Of a stretch of 64,000 bases of DNA, positions 7,644-15,963 are shown one piece after another. The translations under genes were made by a program, and so were the position numbers. The notes under the pieces were generated by a model that searched no databases, had not been told where the DNA came from, and was given only the letters and a program-made list of their open reading frames with translations. Positions within the stretch are counted from its first letter, which is position 1. Each line of letters opens with the position of its first letter. The stretch spans positions 1-64,000 of the forward strand of contig ONLQ01000005.1 of assembly GCA_900318665.1 (NCBI GenBank), written 5' to 3'. The DNA is from an uncultured Bacteroidales bacterium (lineage in GTDB: Bacteria; Bacteroidota; Bacteroidia; Bacteroidales; P3).

Positions 7644-8599
7644 GAGGGGTATTGGTTCTTATTGCGATAGAGCATATAGATGAACAGCGGCGCGCCAACA
7701 ATAGCCGTGAGACTGCCCACGGGCAGTTCCGACGGCTGGAAGAGAGTGCGCGCAGCGGTGTCGCATAGCAGCATAAATAGCGCGCCTACAAACACTGCCA
7801 CGGGCATCAGCCTGCGGTTGTCGGGTCCCATCACGAGGCGAACTGCGTGCGGCACAATGAGTCCCACAAAACCAATGACACCGCATGACGCAACGGAAAA
7901 AGCCACCATGAGGGTGGTTACAAAAAGTATTATTCGCTTCACCTTCTCGGTCTCCACGCCGAGACTCTGCGCCTCATTGCCACCTGCAAGCAGTATATTG
8001 AGGTCCTTGGCATAGACAAGCAGCAGCACTATGCCTACAATGGCAACAGGAGCCACGATGGCAATATCCATCCACGAGGCCGAAGCGAAACTGCCCATGG
8101 TCCAGAAGATTATACGGTCCATCTTATCGTGATGCATAACCATAAGGAACGACACCAAGGCGCCAATGAGCAGAGTAAGGCATACGCCTGTTAGCAAGAG
8201 AGTTGTGGTGTGCATGCGGTTGCCGATAGAGGCAATGCGGTAGATGAGCACCACTGTGAGAAGCGAGGTAACGAGGGCAGAAAGCCCGACACCATAAAAA
8301 TAGGCCTCGAAGCCCAGCAATATTGCCACTGCCGCACCCAGCGAGGCTCCCGACGAAACGCCAAGAATATATGGGTCGGTAAGCGGATTACGGAATAGCG
8401 ACTGATAGGCGGCGCCACATATCGACAAGGTGGCACCCACAAGGAGTGCCAGCACCTCGCGCGGCAGACGCAACTGCCAGAATATCTCGCTGTGGGGCAA
8501 ATCGCGCCAATCTATGTGTGCGGCACCGCAAAGACTACACAATGCAAGCGCCGCCACACATACCAACGCAAGAAGGATTAAAATGCCGAAGCGCCTCAA
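7637..8599 (-). CDS. FecCD-family ABC transporter permease
   Basis: 320 residues, about ten hydrophobic segments. Family marks include LRLPREVLALLVGA, GAAYQSLFRNPLTDPYILGVSSGA and the C-terminal GFVGLIVPHAVRLVMGPDNRRLMP. It forms the inner-membrane channel of an iron-chelate or cobalamin importer together with the downstream ATPase. The start must be TTG (8599): an in-frame TAA lies only four codons upstream and no ATG occurs before the first membrane span. There is no substrate-binding protein or TonB receptor next to it; superoxide dismutase lies immediately upstream. Confidence 0.9.
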   Translation of the reverse strand: MRRFGILILLALVCVAALALCSLCGAAHIDWRDLPHSEIFWQLRLPREVLALLVGATLSICGAAYQSLFRNPLTDPYILGVSSGASLGAAVAILLGFEAYFYGVGLSALVTSLLTVVLIYRIASIGNRMHTTTLLLTGVCLTLLIGALVSFLMVMHHDKMDRIIFWTMGSFASASWMDIAIVAPVAIVGIVLLLVYAKDLNILLAGGNEAQSLGVETEKVKRIILFVTTLMVAFSVASCGVIGFVGLIVPHAVRLVMGPDNRRLMPVAVFVGALFMLLCDTAARTLFQPSELPVGSLTAIVGAPLFIYMLYRNKNQYPSC

Positions 8600-8644
8600 C
8601 TCTTTTGCTGATTATCGTCGTTCCACAATCCCGTCAACGCGATA

Positions 8645-9238
8645 CTACAGACGATTCTCAACCACCTTCCAGTCCACAATCTGCCAAAGGGCTTTGAGGT
8701 GGTCGGGACGGCGGTTCTGATAGTCGAGATAGTAGGCGTGCTCCCACACGTCGAAGGTCAAGATAGGTTTCAGACCGCTGCGTACAGGGTTGTCAGCGCC
8801 GAACTGCTGCGTGATAACCAGCCGGCCATCGGCATCTTGCGACAGCCACACCCAGCCCGAGCCAAAGAGCGACGCGCCTTTCTGCTCAAACTGCTGCATG
8901 AAGGCCTCGACCGAGCCGAAATCGCGCTGCAAAAGCGCGGCCATGCGAGGCAGCGGCTCATGGTTGGCGGTACCAAACTGCTCGAAATACATGGTGTGGT
9001 TCAGCACCTGGCCCGCATTGTTGAAGATAGCACCCTCGCTGCGACGCACTACCTCGGAAAGAGGAAGTCCCTCAAGGCCGCTGCCTGGCAGCAGTTTGTT
9101 GAGGTTGTCCACATAGGCCTTGAGGTGCTTGCCGTGATGGAAGGAAAGCGTGTTGGCGCTGATGACTTTGAGAGCGTCGGCCTCGTAGGGCAGCGCCATC
9201 ATCTGGAACTGATTGTCGATAGGAAGAATGTCTTTCAT
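8645..9238 (-). CDS. sodB: Superoxide dismutase, Fe/Mn family (Fe-type active site)
   Basis: 197 residues. Predicted metal ligands are H34 (SFHHGKH), H81 (NHTMYF), D163 and H167 (FDVWEHAYYLDY). The outer-sphere glutamine sits at position 77 (FNNAGQ), the place used by Fe-SODs rather than Mn-SODs. Related Bacteroides enzymes can use either metal. It disproportionates superoxide in the cytoplasm. No signal peptide. Lies 45 bp upstream of the FecCD permease gene on the same strand, so iron import and SOD may share a transcript. Confidence 0.93.
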   Translation of the reverse strand: MKDILPIDNQFQMMALPYEADALKVISANTLSFHHGKHLKAYVDNLNKLLPGSGLEGLPLSEVVRRSEGAIFNNAGQVLNHTMYFEQFGTANHEPLPRMAALLQRDFGSVEAFMQQFEQKGASLFGSGWVWLSQDADGRLVITQQFGADNPVRSGLKPILTFDVWEHAYYLDYQNRRPDHLKALWQIVDWKVVENRL

Positions 9239-9263
9239 TTTTATTTGATTTTAATGGGTTATT

Positions 9264-9662
9264 TTATCGCAATAGGAAATGCTGGGAATGGAGATGCGGA
9301 TTGGTTAGAAGCAGACCTACGTCGAAGAGGTCGATGCTTACGTTGTAGTTGGCGCAGAGAGTGTCCCACTGGCGTTCGCTCTGTCGCGAACGGTGCGGAC
9401 AATTGACCACGCAGAAATCGCCTATGCCATTGGTGGAGCGGAAAAGGGCAGCGTCCGTCGTGAAAGAAACCTGCTGCAAAGAGAAATGGTGGGTCAATTT
9501 GTAGCACATCTCGCAGTAACGCCTGCTGCCTTTCCCTAACGAAGCCACTTGCGCGCCATCGGGCAAAGAGGCGAAAAGCACCTCGCGATAGAGGTCGAAG
9601 ACGAAGGGCGAATGAATGTCGTACTGCGTCTTGGCCTTGATGAGATAGGCTATGCGGGTCAT
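9264..9662 (-). pseudogene. Eroded SAM-methyltransferase-like gene (internally shortened)
   Basis: 132 residues, open from ATG to stop. The N-terminus (IHSPFVFDLYREVLF) and the C-terminus (VSIDLFDVGLL... HFLLR) match the two ends of a Bacteroidetes class I methyltransferase family, as I recall it, whose members are about 240 residues. The middle, where the SAM-binding Rossmann core should be, is reduced to about 60 residues, and no GxGxG motif is visible. It is either an internally deleted remnant or a minimal derivative without catalysis. Lies 25 bp upstream of sodB, same strand. Confidence 0.5.
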
Positions 9663-9726
9663 AATGGCAGAAAGGCGTCTATGTGGGATTTTATGGGCTT
9701 GCCAACAACTGCTGTCGCCAAAAACA

Positions 9727-10335
9727 CTAAAGTACCTTCAACAGTTCCACATCAAAAACGAGCGCCGAGAACGGCGGTATGGCAGCACCTGCGCCACGCT
9801 CGCCATAAGCAAGGTTGTAGGGAATATAGAAACGATATTTGGCGCCTTCTTTCATTAGTTGCACGCCTTCGGTCCAACCGGCAATGACCTGACGCAGACC
9901 GAACTCGGCTGGCTGGTTGCGCTGATAGGAAGAGTCGAAGACGGTGCCGTCGGTTAGGGTGCCGTGATAGTGGCAACGCACCGTGTCGGAGGCCTTAGGC
10001 TGACGGCCGTTGCCATCGGCAAGCACCTCGTACTGCAATCCAGAGGGCAGCACTTTGACTTCAGGGCGTTTAGCATTGTCGGCAAGGAATTTCTCGCCGT
10101 TCTCCTTGGCTATGCGGCCAGCCTCGGCAGCCTGCGCCTGCTGACGCTGTTCGGCTTGGGTAAAGAAGTCGGAGAGAATCTGCTGTGCCTCATTCGAGTC
10201 TATCTTTATCGGGTTGCCTTGCAGTATGTCGCTGATAGCGGCAGCAAAATCGGTGGGAGAGAATGATTTGTCGAGACCCATATCTTTGAGTTGGTGGCCT
10301 ATGTTGAGACCGAGGGCGTAACTTGTTTTATCCAT
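9727..10335 (-). CDS. FKBP-type peptidyl-prolyl cis-trans isomerase
   Basis: 202 residues from the ATG at 10335; the longer open frame to 10452 overlaps the upstream gene and lacks a sensible start. About residues 1-80 form the FKBP N-terminal dimerisation helix region (SYALGLNIGHQL... Q/A-rich coiled coil). The FKBP domain follows with VRCHYHGTLTDGTVFDSSY, GWTEGVQLM and YNLAYGERGAGAAIPP. It isomerises prolyl bonds during folding. There is no signal peptide or lipobox, so it is predicted to be cytoplasmic, unlike many FkpA/Mip relatives. Confidence 0.9.
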   Translation of the reverse strand: MDKTSYALGLNIGHQLKDMGLDKSFSPTDFAAAISDILQGNPIKIDSNEAQQILSDFFTQAEQRQQAQAAEAGRIAKENGEKFLADNAKRPEVKVLPSGLQYEVLADGNGRQPKASDTVRCHYHGTLTDGTVFDSSYQRNQPAEFGLRQVIAGWTEGVQLMKEGAKYRFYIPYNLAYGERGAGAAIPPFSALVFDVELLKVL

Positions 10336-10439
10336 GTTAGAATTGTTTTGTATAATCGTATAATCTAATAACTTAATTATATGGTTTTTATTATATCTCG
10401 TTTTCGAGGGTAACGTGCCGCCGGGCGTAAGCCATAGGC

Positions 10440-10895
10440 CTAACTTTTGCACAGACGGCTGATAATGGCCTCGTGTTGGGGATATTGACGCAAGAGGTTG
10501 CTTTTCTTCGCCAGTTCGAAATGGTCATAGGTAAAAGCGGGCGCAACGGCACAGCCTACCAGACAGAAGCCCTGTTTCGACGGTATCTCGGCGGCAAACC
10601 ACTGTCCGGGAAGTATAGCGACCTGCATCTCGCCGTCGTTTGCAAGATGATGCACCACGAGGTCGCCCTTGCCGTCTATGACATAAATATCGACTGCCTC
10701 GCCAGCCTGATGGTACCAGATTTCCGTCACGTCATGCAACCGATGAAAGGCCGAAACATCGCTGCCCGTAAGCAGATAATAGATAGACGATATTGCTTCC
10801 TTATCCGAGACCTCATCGCCAACAACGGGACGATAATAGCCGCCTTCAGGGTGAGGCACGAGGGATAATTTCTCGATGTATTCGCAAGCATCCAT
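10440..10895 (-). CDS. Cupin family protein (DUF985 type)
   Basis: 151 residues. Recognisable family marks are LVPHPEGGYY near the N-terminus, SAFHRLHDVTEIWYHQAGE in the middle and LPGQWFAAE/VAPAFTYDHFEL near the end, forming a single RmlC-like beta barrel. The biochemical role is unknown for most of the family. It has its own promoter box at 10913-10920, divergent from the GYF-domain gene. Confidence 0.85.
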   Translation of the reverse strand: MDACEYIEKLSLVPHPEGGYYRPVVGDEVSDKEAISSIYYLLTGSDVSAFHRLHDVTEIWYHQAGEAVDIYVIDGKGDLVVHHLANDGEMQVAILPGQWFAAEIPSKQGFCLVGCAVAPAFTYDHFELAKKSNLLRQYPQHEAIISRLCKS

Positions 10896-10912
10896 AGGAA
10901 AAGAATTTCACG

Positions 10913-10920
10913 CAAAGGTA
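10913..10920 (-). promoter_or_regulatory. Promoter -7 box of the cupin gene
   Basis: Reads TACCTTTG on the minus strand, matching TAnnTTTG, about 18 bp before the cupin ATG. It implies a very short leader. Divergent from the box at 10953-10960. Confidence 0.5.
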
Positions 10921-10952
10921 TAACAAAAATCCCATAGTCGCACGAAAAAATG

Positions 10953-10960
10953 TATTTTTG
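10953..10960 (+). promoter_or_regulatory. Promoter -7 box of the GYF-domain gene
   Basis: TATTTTTG matches TAnnTTTG and lies 20 bp upstream of the ATG at 10980. It overlaps an earlier in-frame ATG at 10950, which is therefore not the start. Confidence 0.6.
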
Positions 10961-10979
10961 CACATTGTTTTCATTCAGA

Positions 10980-11711
10980 ATGAGAGAGTATTATATAGCC
11001 ATTGATGGCAAGACGCTGGGACCTATGGATGCCGCGGGCATCAAGGCATTGCAACCGACAGAGAATACGCTGGTATGGTTTGACGGAATAGAGACTTGGA
11101 CCAAGATTCGATATATCGCCGAACTGAACGACTGTATTGTATCTCCAACGGAAACCATAGCGCCACCGCCATTGCCCAAGACAACACCGCCGCCACTGCC
11201 AGAAGATGATATTACGAATAAAGAGGAGCGGCCCAAACAACAGCGTGGTAAGCGTCGCGACTGGGTGAAAATATCCATCATAGCAGCCATTACCATCGTG
11301 GCGGCAACCGCTATCGTCACCACCGGTAGCCTCATATCGGACAAAAGGCTGCGCGACCATCTTGACATACAAAGCCAACGTGCCGAACAACTCAAACGAG
11401 AACAAGCCGAAACCGAGTTTCAACACCAATTGGAATTGGAGCGACAAGAGGCTGAACGACAGCGCCAGGCAGCCGAAGAAGAACGACAGATGCGTCTGCA
11501 TATCGAGCAACTGCGCAACGAACGTCAAATGCTGGAAAGCCGTATTTCGGAATGTGGCCGACGGCTTCGCAAAGCCCAAGAATTTCATTTTCTGCGCACA
11601 TCATCGGAAAAGGCGCACGAAATAAAACAAATCATAGACGAACGCAATCAGTATATGGACCGTGTGGCAGCCATCAATGCCGAACTGAAAAGTTACGGTG
11701 TAACCAACTGA
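10980..11711 (+). CDS. GYF_2-domain membrane protein with coiled coil
   Basis: 243 residues from the ATG at 10980. About 1-55 form a GYF_2 (DUF4339) domain: YYIAIDGKTLGPMDAAGIKAL... TLVWFDGIETW. A Pro-rich linker follows (PPPLP twice), then one membrane span (about 105-130, IIAAITIVAATAIVTTGSLI). A long Glu/Gln/Arg-rich coiled coil (about 135-205) runs to the end. GYF_2 domains are frequent in Bacteroidetes membrane proteins and are thought to mediate protein contacts. Function unknown. The next gene starts 43 bp on, probably in the same operon. Confidence 0.75.
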   Translation: MREYYIAIDGKTLGPMDAAGIKALQPTENTLVWFDGIETWTKIRYIAELNDCIVSPTETIAPPPLPKTTPPPLPEDDITNKEERPKQQRGKRRDWVKISIIAAITIVAATAIVTTGSLISDKRLRDHLDIQSQRAEQLKREQAETEFQHQLELERQEAERQRQAAEEERQMRLHIEQLRNERQMLESRISECGRRLRKAQEFHFLRTSSEKAHEIKQIIDERNQYMDRVAAINAELKSYGVTN

Positions 11712-11754
11712 TACATATCATCGAAAACGCTAATATTAACAAACAAAATACACT

Positions 11755-13170
11755 ATGATGAAACAAAGATTTTTTGCTATTGTGGCACTGCTACTCCTGA
11801 TAGGTGCCACACAGATTGTTGAAGCCCGCACGGTGAAGGGCACAGTGAAGGGTGCTGGCAAACCGCTGGACGGGGTGCTGGTGACAGATGGATTCTCTAT
11901 TGTCCAGGCTAACTATAAAGGCGAATACACCTTGGACCTGAACGAGAAGGCCGAATTTGTCTATATCATTACGCCGCAGGGCTATGTGGCCGACTACTCG
12001 AGCGGCACGCCTCAGTTCTACCAGCGCCTGAAAGATGGTCAGGATGTGTATAATTTCGACCTGCTAAAGATGAAAGGCGACCCTCGCCACTATGTGATGA
12101 TTACTATGGCAGACCCGCAGATTGACACCCGTCAGGACTTCGACAAACTGATGAACGAGGCTCTGCCCGACATCAAGGAGACCGCATCGAAATATCCTGA
12201 CGCTCAGGTGGCTGGCATCATGCTGGGCGACATTTCATGGGACGTGTATAGCAACAACGAACTGGTTAAGGACTTCTGCCGCCAGGCGGGAATACCTATT
12301 TACCCCTGCATTGGCAACCACGACTATGACAAATATCTGAAGCCCGCCGAGGGTGCCGACTACGCTTGGCAGTATAAGCGCGACTTTGGCCCCGTGTATT
12401 ACGCATTCCAACTTGGCGAGGCCTACTATGTGGTGCTGAGCGACTTGCTCTATACGGGCCACAAAGGCTACAAGGTGACTTTTGAGATGGAAGACCAAAT
12501 GCGCTGGCTGGAACGTCTGCTGCGCACGGCATGGAATATGGGCAACCGCGTGTATATCTGCGCCCACGCTCCTGTGAAGTCGTCGCCCGAATCGGCTTTC
12601 ATCGGCGGTGCCGAACGCATCTTCAATATGCTGGCCTATAAGTTTGAGGCTTCGTTTCTAACCGCACACTTCCACCACAACAGCAACAAAGACCTCGGTG
12701 CCAACATCATGGAACACAACGTGGGCGCGCTGTGTGGCAACTGGTGGTATCCTCCTGTGGCAAGCGACGGCACGCCTCGCGGCTACCAGGTGTTTGAGGG
12801 CTATGACCGCGACATTAAGGAGTGGTATTTCAAATCCACAGGCCATCCGCGCGAATATCAGTTCAAACTGTTTGCTCCCGGCCGTGTGGCCGACCGCCCC
12901 AAGGCAGTGGTGGCCAAGGTGTGGAACTGGGACAGCGCATGGCACATCCACTGGTTCCAAGACGGTAAATTCATGGGCGCCATGGAGCAATTCTATAGTT
13001 TCGACCCAGAATACTTGGAGTATGTGAACGGAGCCCGCGTGGTTGACGACTATTTCCCCGTGCGCCACAACCGTTTCTTCTCCGCCACACCAACAGAAGG
13101 CGCCAAAGAAATCCGAGTAGAGGTAACCGACCGCTTCGGCAACAAATACACCGAAACCATCAAACTGTAA
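11755..13170 (+). CDS. Secreted calcineurin-like metallophosphoesterase, three-domain
   Basis: 471 residues with a signal peptide (FFAIVALLLLIGATQIVEA). After an N-terminal beta-sandwich (TVKGTVKGAGKPLDGVLVTDG, MetallophosN-like) comes the catalytic domain: ADPQID, LGDISWD, IGNHDYD, CAHAP and TAHFHHN match the metal-binding motifs of the calcineurin fold. A C-terminal beta domain follows (about 370-471, MetallophosC-like). The protein is predicted to hydrolyse phosphoesters in the periplasm or at the surface; substrate unknown. Of two adjacent ATGs (11755, 11758), the first is used. Confidence 0.88.
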   Translation: MMKQRFFAIVALLLLIGATQIVEARTVKGTVKGAGKPLDGVLVTDGFSIVQANYKGEYTLDLNEKAEFVYIITPQGYVADYSSGTPQFYQRLKDGQDVYNFDLLKMKGDPRHYVMITMADPQIDTRQDFDKLMNEALPDIKETASKYPDAQVAGIMLGDISWDVYSNNELVKDFCRQAGIPIYPCIGNHDYDKYLKPAEGADYAWQYKRDFGPVYYAFQLGEAYYVVLSDLLYTGHKGYKVTFEMEDQMRWLERLLRTAWNMGNRVYICAHAPVKSSPESAFIGGAERIFNMLAYKFEASFLTAHFHHNSNKDLGANIMEHNVGALCGNWWYPPVASDGTPRGYQVFEGYDRDIKEWYFKSTGHPREYQFKLFAPGRVADRPKAVVAKVWNWDSAWHIHWFQDGKFMGAMEQFYSFDPEYLEYVNGARVVDDYFPVRHNRFFSATPTEGAKEIRVEVTDRFGNKYTETIKL

Positions 13171-13233
13171 GGGGTTAGTGGTAATATCAAAGCCGCTAAA
13201 ACACTTATTTTTTCCCATTTCGCCAAAAAGAAG

Positions 13234-13241
13234 TACCTTTG
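13234..13241 (+). promoter_or_regulatory. Promoter -7 box of an intergenic transcript
   Basis: TACCTTTG matches TAnnTTTG. A TTTC near 13211-13214 sits at the right distance for a degenerate -33 element. It fires into the intergenic region that ends in a terminator at 13413. Confidence 0.5.
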
Positions 13242-13246
13242 CAAAA

Positions 13247-13413
13247 TATAAAACAACAGAATAGTGAATATATCAGCAAAACGAGGCACACTCCATCTTA
13301 ACCCCTCACTGCAGGGGGGGGGGGGCTTAACGCGCTGATATACAACAAATTAACAATACACTCATCTAATATCCTGTCCAATTGCATAGGCAATATGGGC
13401 AGGATATTTTTTT
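13247..13413 (+). ncRNA. Candidate small RNA containing a 12-G tract
   Basis: A promoter box (13234-13241) and a terminator (13369-13413) define a transcript of about 165 nt with no start codon followed by a useful frame. Its 5' half can fold: TATATCAGC (13269-13277) pairs with GCTGATATA (13334-13342), and inside this TTAACCCC (13298-13305) pairs with GGGG-C-TTAA ending at 13330. A homopolymer of 12 G lies at 13314-13325 in the inner arm. It may be an independent sRNA, or an attenuated leader of the HTH gene at 13554. The rest of 13171-13553 holds one further hairpin (GCTTGC/GCAAGC near 13420-13445) and no gene. Confidence 0.4.
13369..13413 (+). terminator. Rho-independent terminator
   Basis: An 11-bp stem (13369-13379 with 13397-13407, one G-T pair) contains a smaller inner hairpin and is followed by seven T. 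It ends the candidate small RNA and any read-through from the phosphoesterase gene. Confidence 0.85.
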
Positions 13414-13553
13414 ATAACGCTTGCAACAACACCGTCGCAAGCCTTTGTTGTTTTGCAAAAATTCAGGCGACAAAAACTTTGCCTAACCATACTTCATACA
13501 CTATGTGCAACACTCCTATCGCTATTCTCCATCTAATTTAATGCGTCAAGATT

Positions 13554-13961
13554 ATGGGTAAACGATACAAGATAGAACTCAGCGAAGCCGACAAAGCCAA
13601 CCAGAGCCTTTCGTCAATAGAGAATGCCCAAGCCCTCATTGCCATGGGCAGCAGTTACGGTCGGCCCAAAGGGTCCAAATGCCGCACCAGCAAGGCCATA
13701 AGGATTCGCAAAGAAGCCATTGCGCTCCACGAGCAAGGACTGTCGGGGGCCGCCATAGCCGAGCGTCTTGGCGTATGTCGCAACACCGTCTTGCAGGCCC
13801 TCCACATGCAGGCCCCTTCCGAAGACGACAACCGCCAGATAGTAGCCTTCATCCGTCGCCAACTACGCATGATGCAAAGCGTAGTTCACGACAACGGCGG
13901 CGACGTAACCCGCTACGCCGACGCCTTCCAACTCCTCGACAATATGGAACAAAGAATGTGA
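13554..13961 (+). CDS. Helix-turn-helix protein with recombinase-like DNA-binding domain
   Basis: 135 residues. The middle (about 36-85) has GRPKGSK followed by IRKEAIALHEQGLSGAAIAERLGVCRNTVLQAL, a helix-turn-helix closely resembling the C-terminal DNA-binding domain of serine recombinases, without any catalytic domain. The remaining C-terminal part is helical. Likely a small DNA-binding regulator, possibly derived from a recombinase. Its composition is that of the core genome, and the AT-rich island starts immediately after it. Confidence 0.6.
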   Translation: MGKRYKIELSEADKANQSLSSIENAQALIAMGSSYGRPKGSKCRTSKAIRIRKEAIALHEQGLSGAAIAERLGVCRNTVLQALHMQAPSEDDNRQIVAFIRRQLRMMQSVVHDNGGDVTRYADAFQLLDNMEQRM

Positions 13962-13985
13962 AATCCAAACCAAAAATTTGTAAAA

Positions 13986-14513
13986 ATGGAAAATAGTTAT
14001 AAAGAACGTTTTGATGAATTATGTAATTCTTCTAGTAAAATCGATAAAATTAGGGAAACGTTAGAGCAAAATAAAGTTATTGTTTTTCCTGTAGAAGAGA
14101 AAGAAACGGAAGAGATTGGATCATGGTTTGACTATTCTCATATTCGCGTTTTTATTGAAAAAGCGGTTCAAGCGAATATATCGATCTTAGCTGTTGAATC
14201 CTTTGTTTCCACCTTTTTGAGACCTGATAAATATGTTTGCTTTAGAGCTAAAAGGTACAATTATAGTGATAAAAATGCCTTAATGGAAGATTTGGCAAAG
14301 TATTATGCTCAAGAGTCTGTTTCATTGCACATTAAATTAAAGTATGAAACCATATGTGAGATGTTGTTATTTACAAATCTAGATGCAGAAACTTGTATGG
14401 GGGAAATATTTAACGGTTCGCCTGGAAATTCAGTTGTTGAATTTGATGATGGCTTCAAATGTATTTCATTAGACTCTTTATTGGAGCATTTAAGGCAAAA
14501 AGGAATTATATAG
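13986..14513 (+). CDS. Unknown protein, AT-rich island gene 1
   Basis: 175 residues, not recognised. The N-terminus is charged and helical (KERFDELCNSSSKIDKIRETLEQNK); the rest is mixed alpha/beta, with no membrane span and no signal peptide. A Glu-Lys-rich EEKETEEIG stretch is near residue 40. The gene is visibly more AT-rich than the HTH gene 24 bp before it, suggesting horizontal origin. Start chosen at the first ATG after an A-rich leader. A cytosolic protein is predicted; function unknown. Confidence 0.6.
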   Translation: MENSYKERFDELCNSSSKIDKIRETLEQNKVIVFPVEEKETEEIGSWFDYSHIRVFIEKAVQANISILAVESFVSTFLRPDKYVCFRAKRYNYSDKNALMEDLAKYYAQESVSLHIKLKYETICEMLLFTNLDAETCMGEIFNGSPGNSVVEFDDGFKCISLDSLLEHLRQKGII

Positions 14514-14564
14514 GTAAAACATATAGGATTGAACGTCTGTAAAGTTGACCTAATCTAATGTACT

Positions 14565-15323
14565 ATGGAAAATTATCTTTTAAGACTAACTAAAGAGGAT
14601 ATTCTGACAGGTTCGCTTCCATTAGATAAGATCCTTGATGATTCATTGTACTATCCTGCAAGTGGACTTGATTTTGGATTAATCAAGATCTGCAACACCG
14701 ATGTTCGAAACTATGGTATAGTGAATTTTATTTATTGTGACTATTTTCTTGGTGAGAACTTCTCTGCGGCATCAGAGAGTATGCCAGGATATTCAGTATT
14801 AGCGCGTCGTATTGTCACCGAAGAAGAATTGCCCCCTGGTGTTTTTAATCTCCCCGATTTCTATTCAGGCAATAAAGAATTGGATGATGCAATAGAAAGA
14901 ATTAGAGGAAAGAAATTATGTCAGTGGGTAGTATATGAACGTAATTCTGAATGTGATGAAGGTGTTGGTCCGAAGCGTTTTTCGATTCTTTTTGTCTATG
15001 CAGAGGGAGTTACTGTTTATCGTTGCTTATACATAACCAACAAGAAAGTCCCTAGAATACTTGCTATAATACAATCTGGCACAGGTTTTGGCGGAAATTG
15101 GACAGATTTCAGAAGATATGACATGCCACTTGCTTCTACTCTTCGCAATAATCCTGCAGGCATGCCTGACACAATCTTTTATGGTGGGCATTGTGAAAAG
15201 AACAGATGTTCTGATTACAATGATCTTAATTGGGCTGGTTATGAAAAAACGGACTGCGTATATGTAGATTATTATAGTCCAGGGTCGGGCTGTGTGGTTG
15301 TTTATAAGAAATCCCCAAAATAG
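14565..15323 (+). CDS. Unknown protein, AT-rich island gene 2
   Basis: 252 residues, soluble, without signal peptide. The N-terminus carries a striking DDSLYYPASGLDFGLIK segment (about 25-41) and, later, NFIYCDYFLG. The C-terminal part is Tyr/Cys-rich (HCEKNRC, DYYSPGSGC). This pattern recalls uncharacterised Bacteroidetes accessory proteins, but I cannot place it in a named family. It follows the previous unknown gene by about 50 bp, same strand, and shares its low G+C. Confidence 0.55.
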   Translation: MENYLLRLTKEDILTGSLPLDKILDDSLYYPASGLDFGLIKICNTDVRNYGIVNFIYCDYFLGENFSAASESMPGYSVLARRIVTEEELPPGVFNLPDFYSGNKELDDAIERIRGKKLCQWVVYERNSECDEGVGPKRFSILFVYAEGVTVYRCLYITNKKVPRILAIIQSGTGFGGNWTDFRRYDMPLASTLRNNPAGMPDTIFYGGHCEKNRCSDYNDLNWAGYEKTDCVYVDYYSPGSGCVVVYKKSPK

Positions 15324-15336
15324 GTGTTGAAATTAA

Positions 15337-15483
15337 ATGGTGTCTATTAAAAAAAATAATACTGTGTATGATGTTTTATATCAATTCTATATGTATCAGA
15401 GTTTTTGTCGCACTTTTGAAATCGTTATTGCCTTTGAGGATTCAATCAGGAAGGGCGTTATGAATACTTGTATTATCAAATAG
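15337..15483 (+). CDS. Possible 48-residue small protein
   Basis: An ATG 13 bp after the preceding stop opens a 48-codon frame (MVSIKKNNTVYDVLYQF... to TCIIK) ending in TAG. It has no recognised domain and no good ribosome-binding site. It could be a remnant or chance. The rest of 15484-15603 is AT-rich and shows nothing else. Confidence 0.25.
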   Translation: MVSIKKNNTVYDVLYQFYMYQSFCRTFEIVIAFEDSIRKGVMNTCIIK

Positions 15484-15603
15484 GCAATTCTCATAGAGTT
15501 AAGCTTAAATTTGCGTATTGTTAAAAAACAATTAACAGACATTACTGCAATCAAAAACATTTTTTAGAAATACAGATTTAAACAATTTATTATAAAAAAC
15601 AAT

Positions 15604-15963
15604 ATGGAAAAAGTCTTAGATAATTGTCAAGTAGTCACGATGGCTTATGACCTTGATACGTCAAATGCACCAAGTATTAATGAAGAGATAAAGGCTCTTC
15701 TCATAGAAAGAGGCTGGAACTTCAAGATGCCAGAACAAAAGGTTAGCCAAATTGGGTTCCAAGTTAGGATTGAGCGAGAAGTAGATATGCCAGCAACAAC
15801 AGCGTGGAAAGGAGGTATAACAACTTCGACCGCTATTAATGATTATGTTGCAGCATGCGATGCTTATAATAATAAACATGCTGAAGATTGTCCTATGCAT
15901 GTCGCTCATGGTAGTGTTTTTGTTATATGTAACAATAAATATCAATCAATGAAATTCGATTGA
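15604..15963 (+). CDS. Unknown small protein, possibly ferredoxin-like (Cas2/VapD-like) fold
   Basis: 119 residues. The opening VVTMAYDLDTS followed by a helix with IKALLIERGW looks like the first beta-alpha unit of Cas2/VapD/SinR-type small ferredoxin-fold proteins, where the Asp of a YDL motif is catalytic in some nucleases. The C-terminal half (HGSVFVICNNKYQ) could be the closing strand. This is a weak fold impression, not a family assignment. It lies directly before a PD-(D/E)XK endonuclease gene on the same strand. Confidence 0.45.
   Translation: MEKVLDNCQVVTMAYDLDTSNAPSINEEIKALLIERGWNFKMPEQKVSQIGFQVRIEREVDMPATTAWKGGITTSTAINDYVAACDAYNNKHAEDCPMHVAHGSVFVICNNKYQSMKFD

Noticed and set aside
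13269..13342. 9-bp inverted repeat (TATATCAGC/GCTGATATA) as an invertible promoter switch
   Set aside because: The promoter lies outside the repeats and the enclosed 56 bp carry no -7 box facing either way; an RNA hairpin explains it better.
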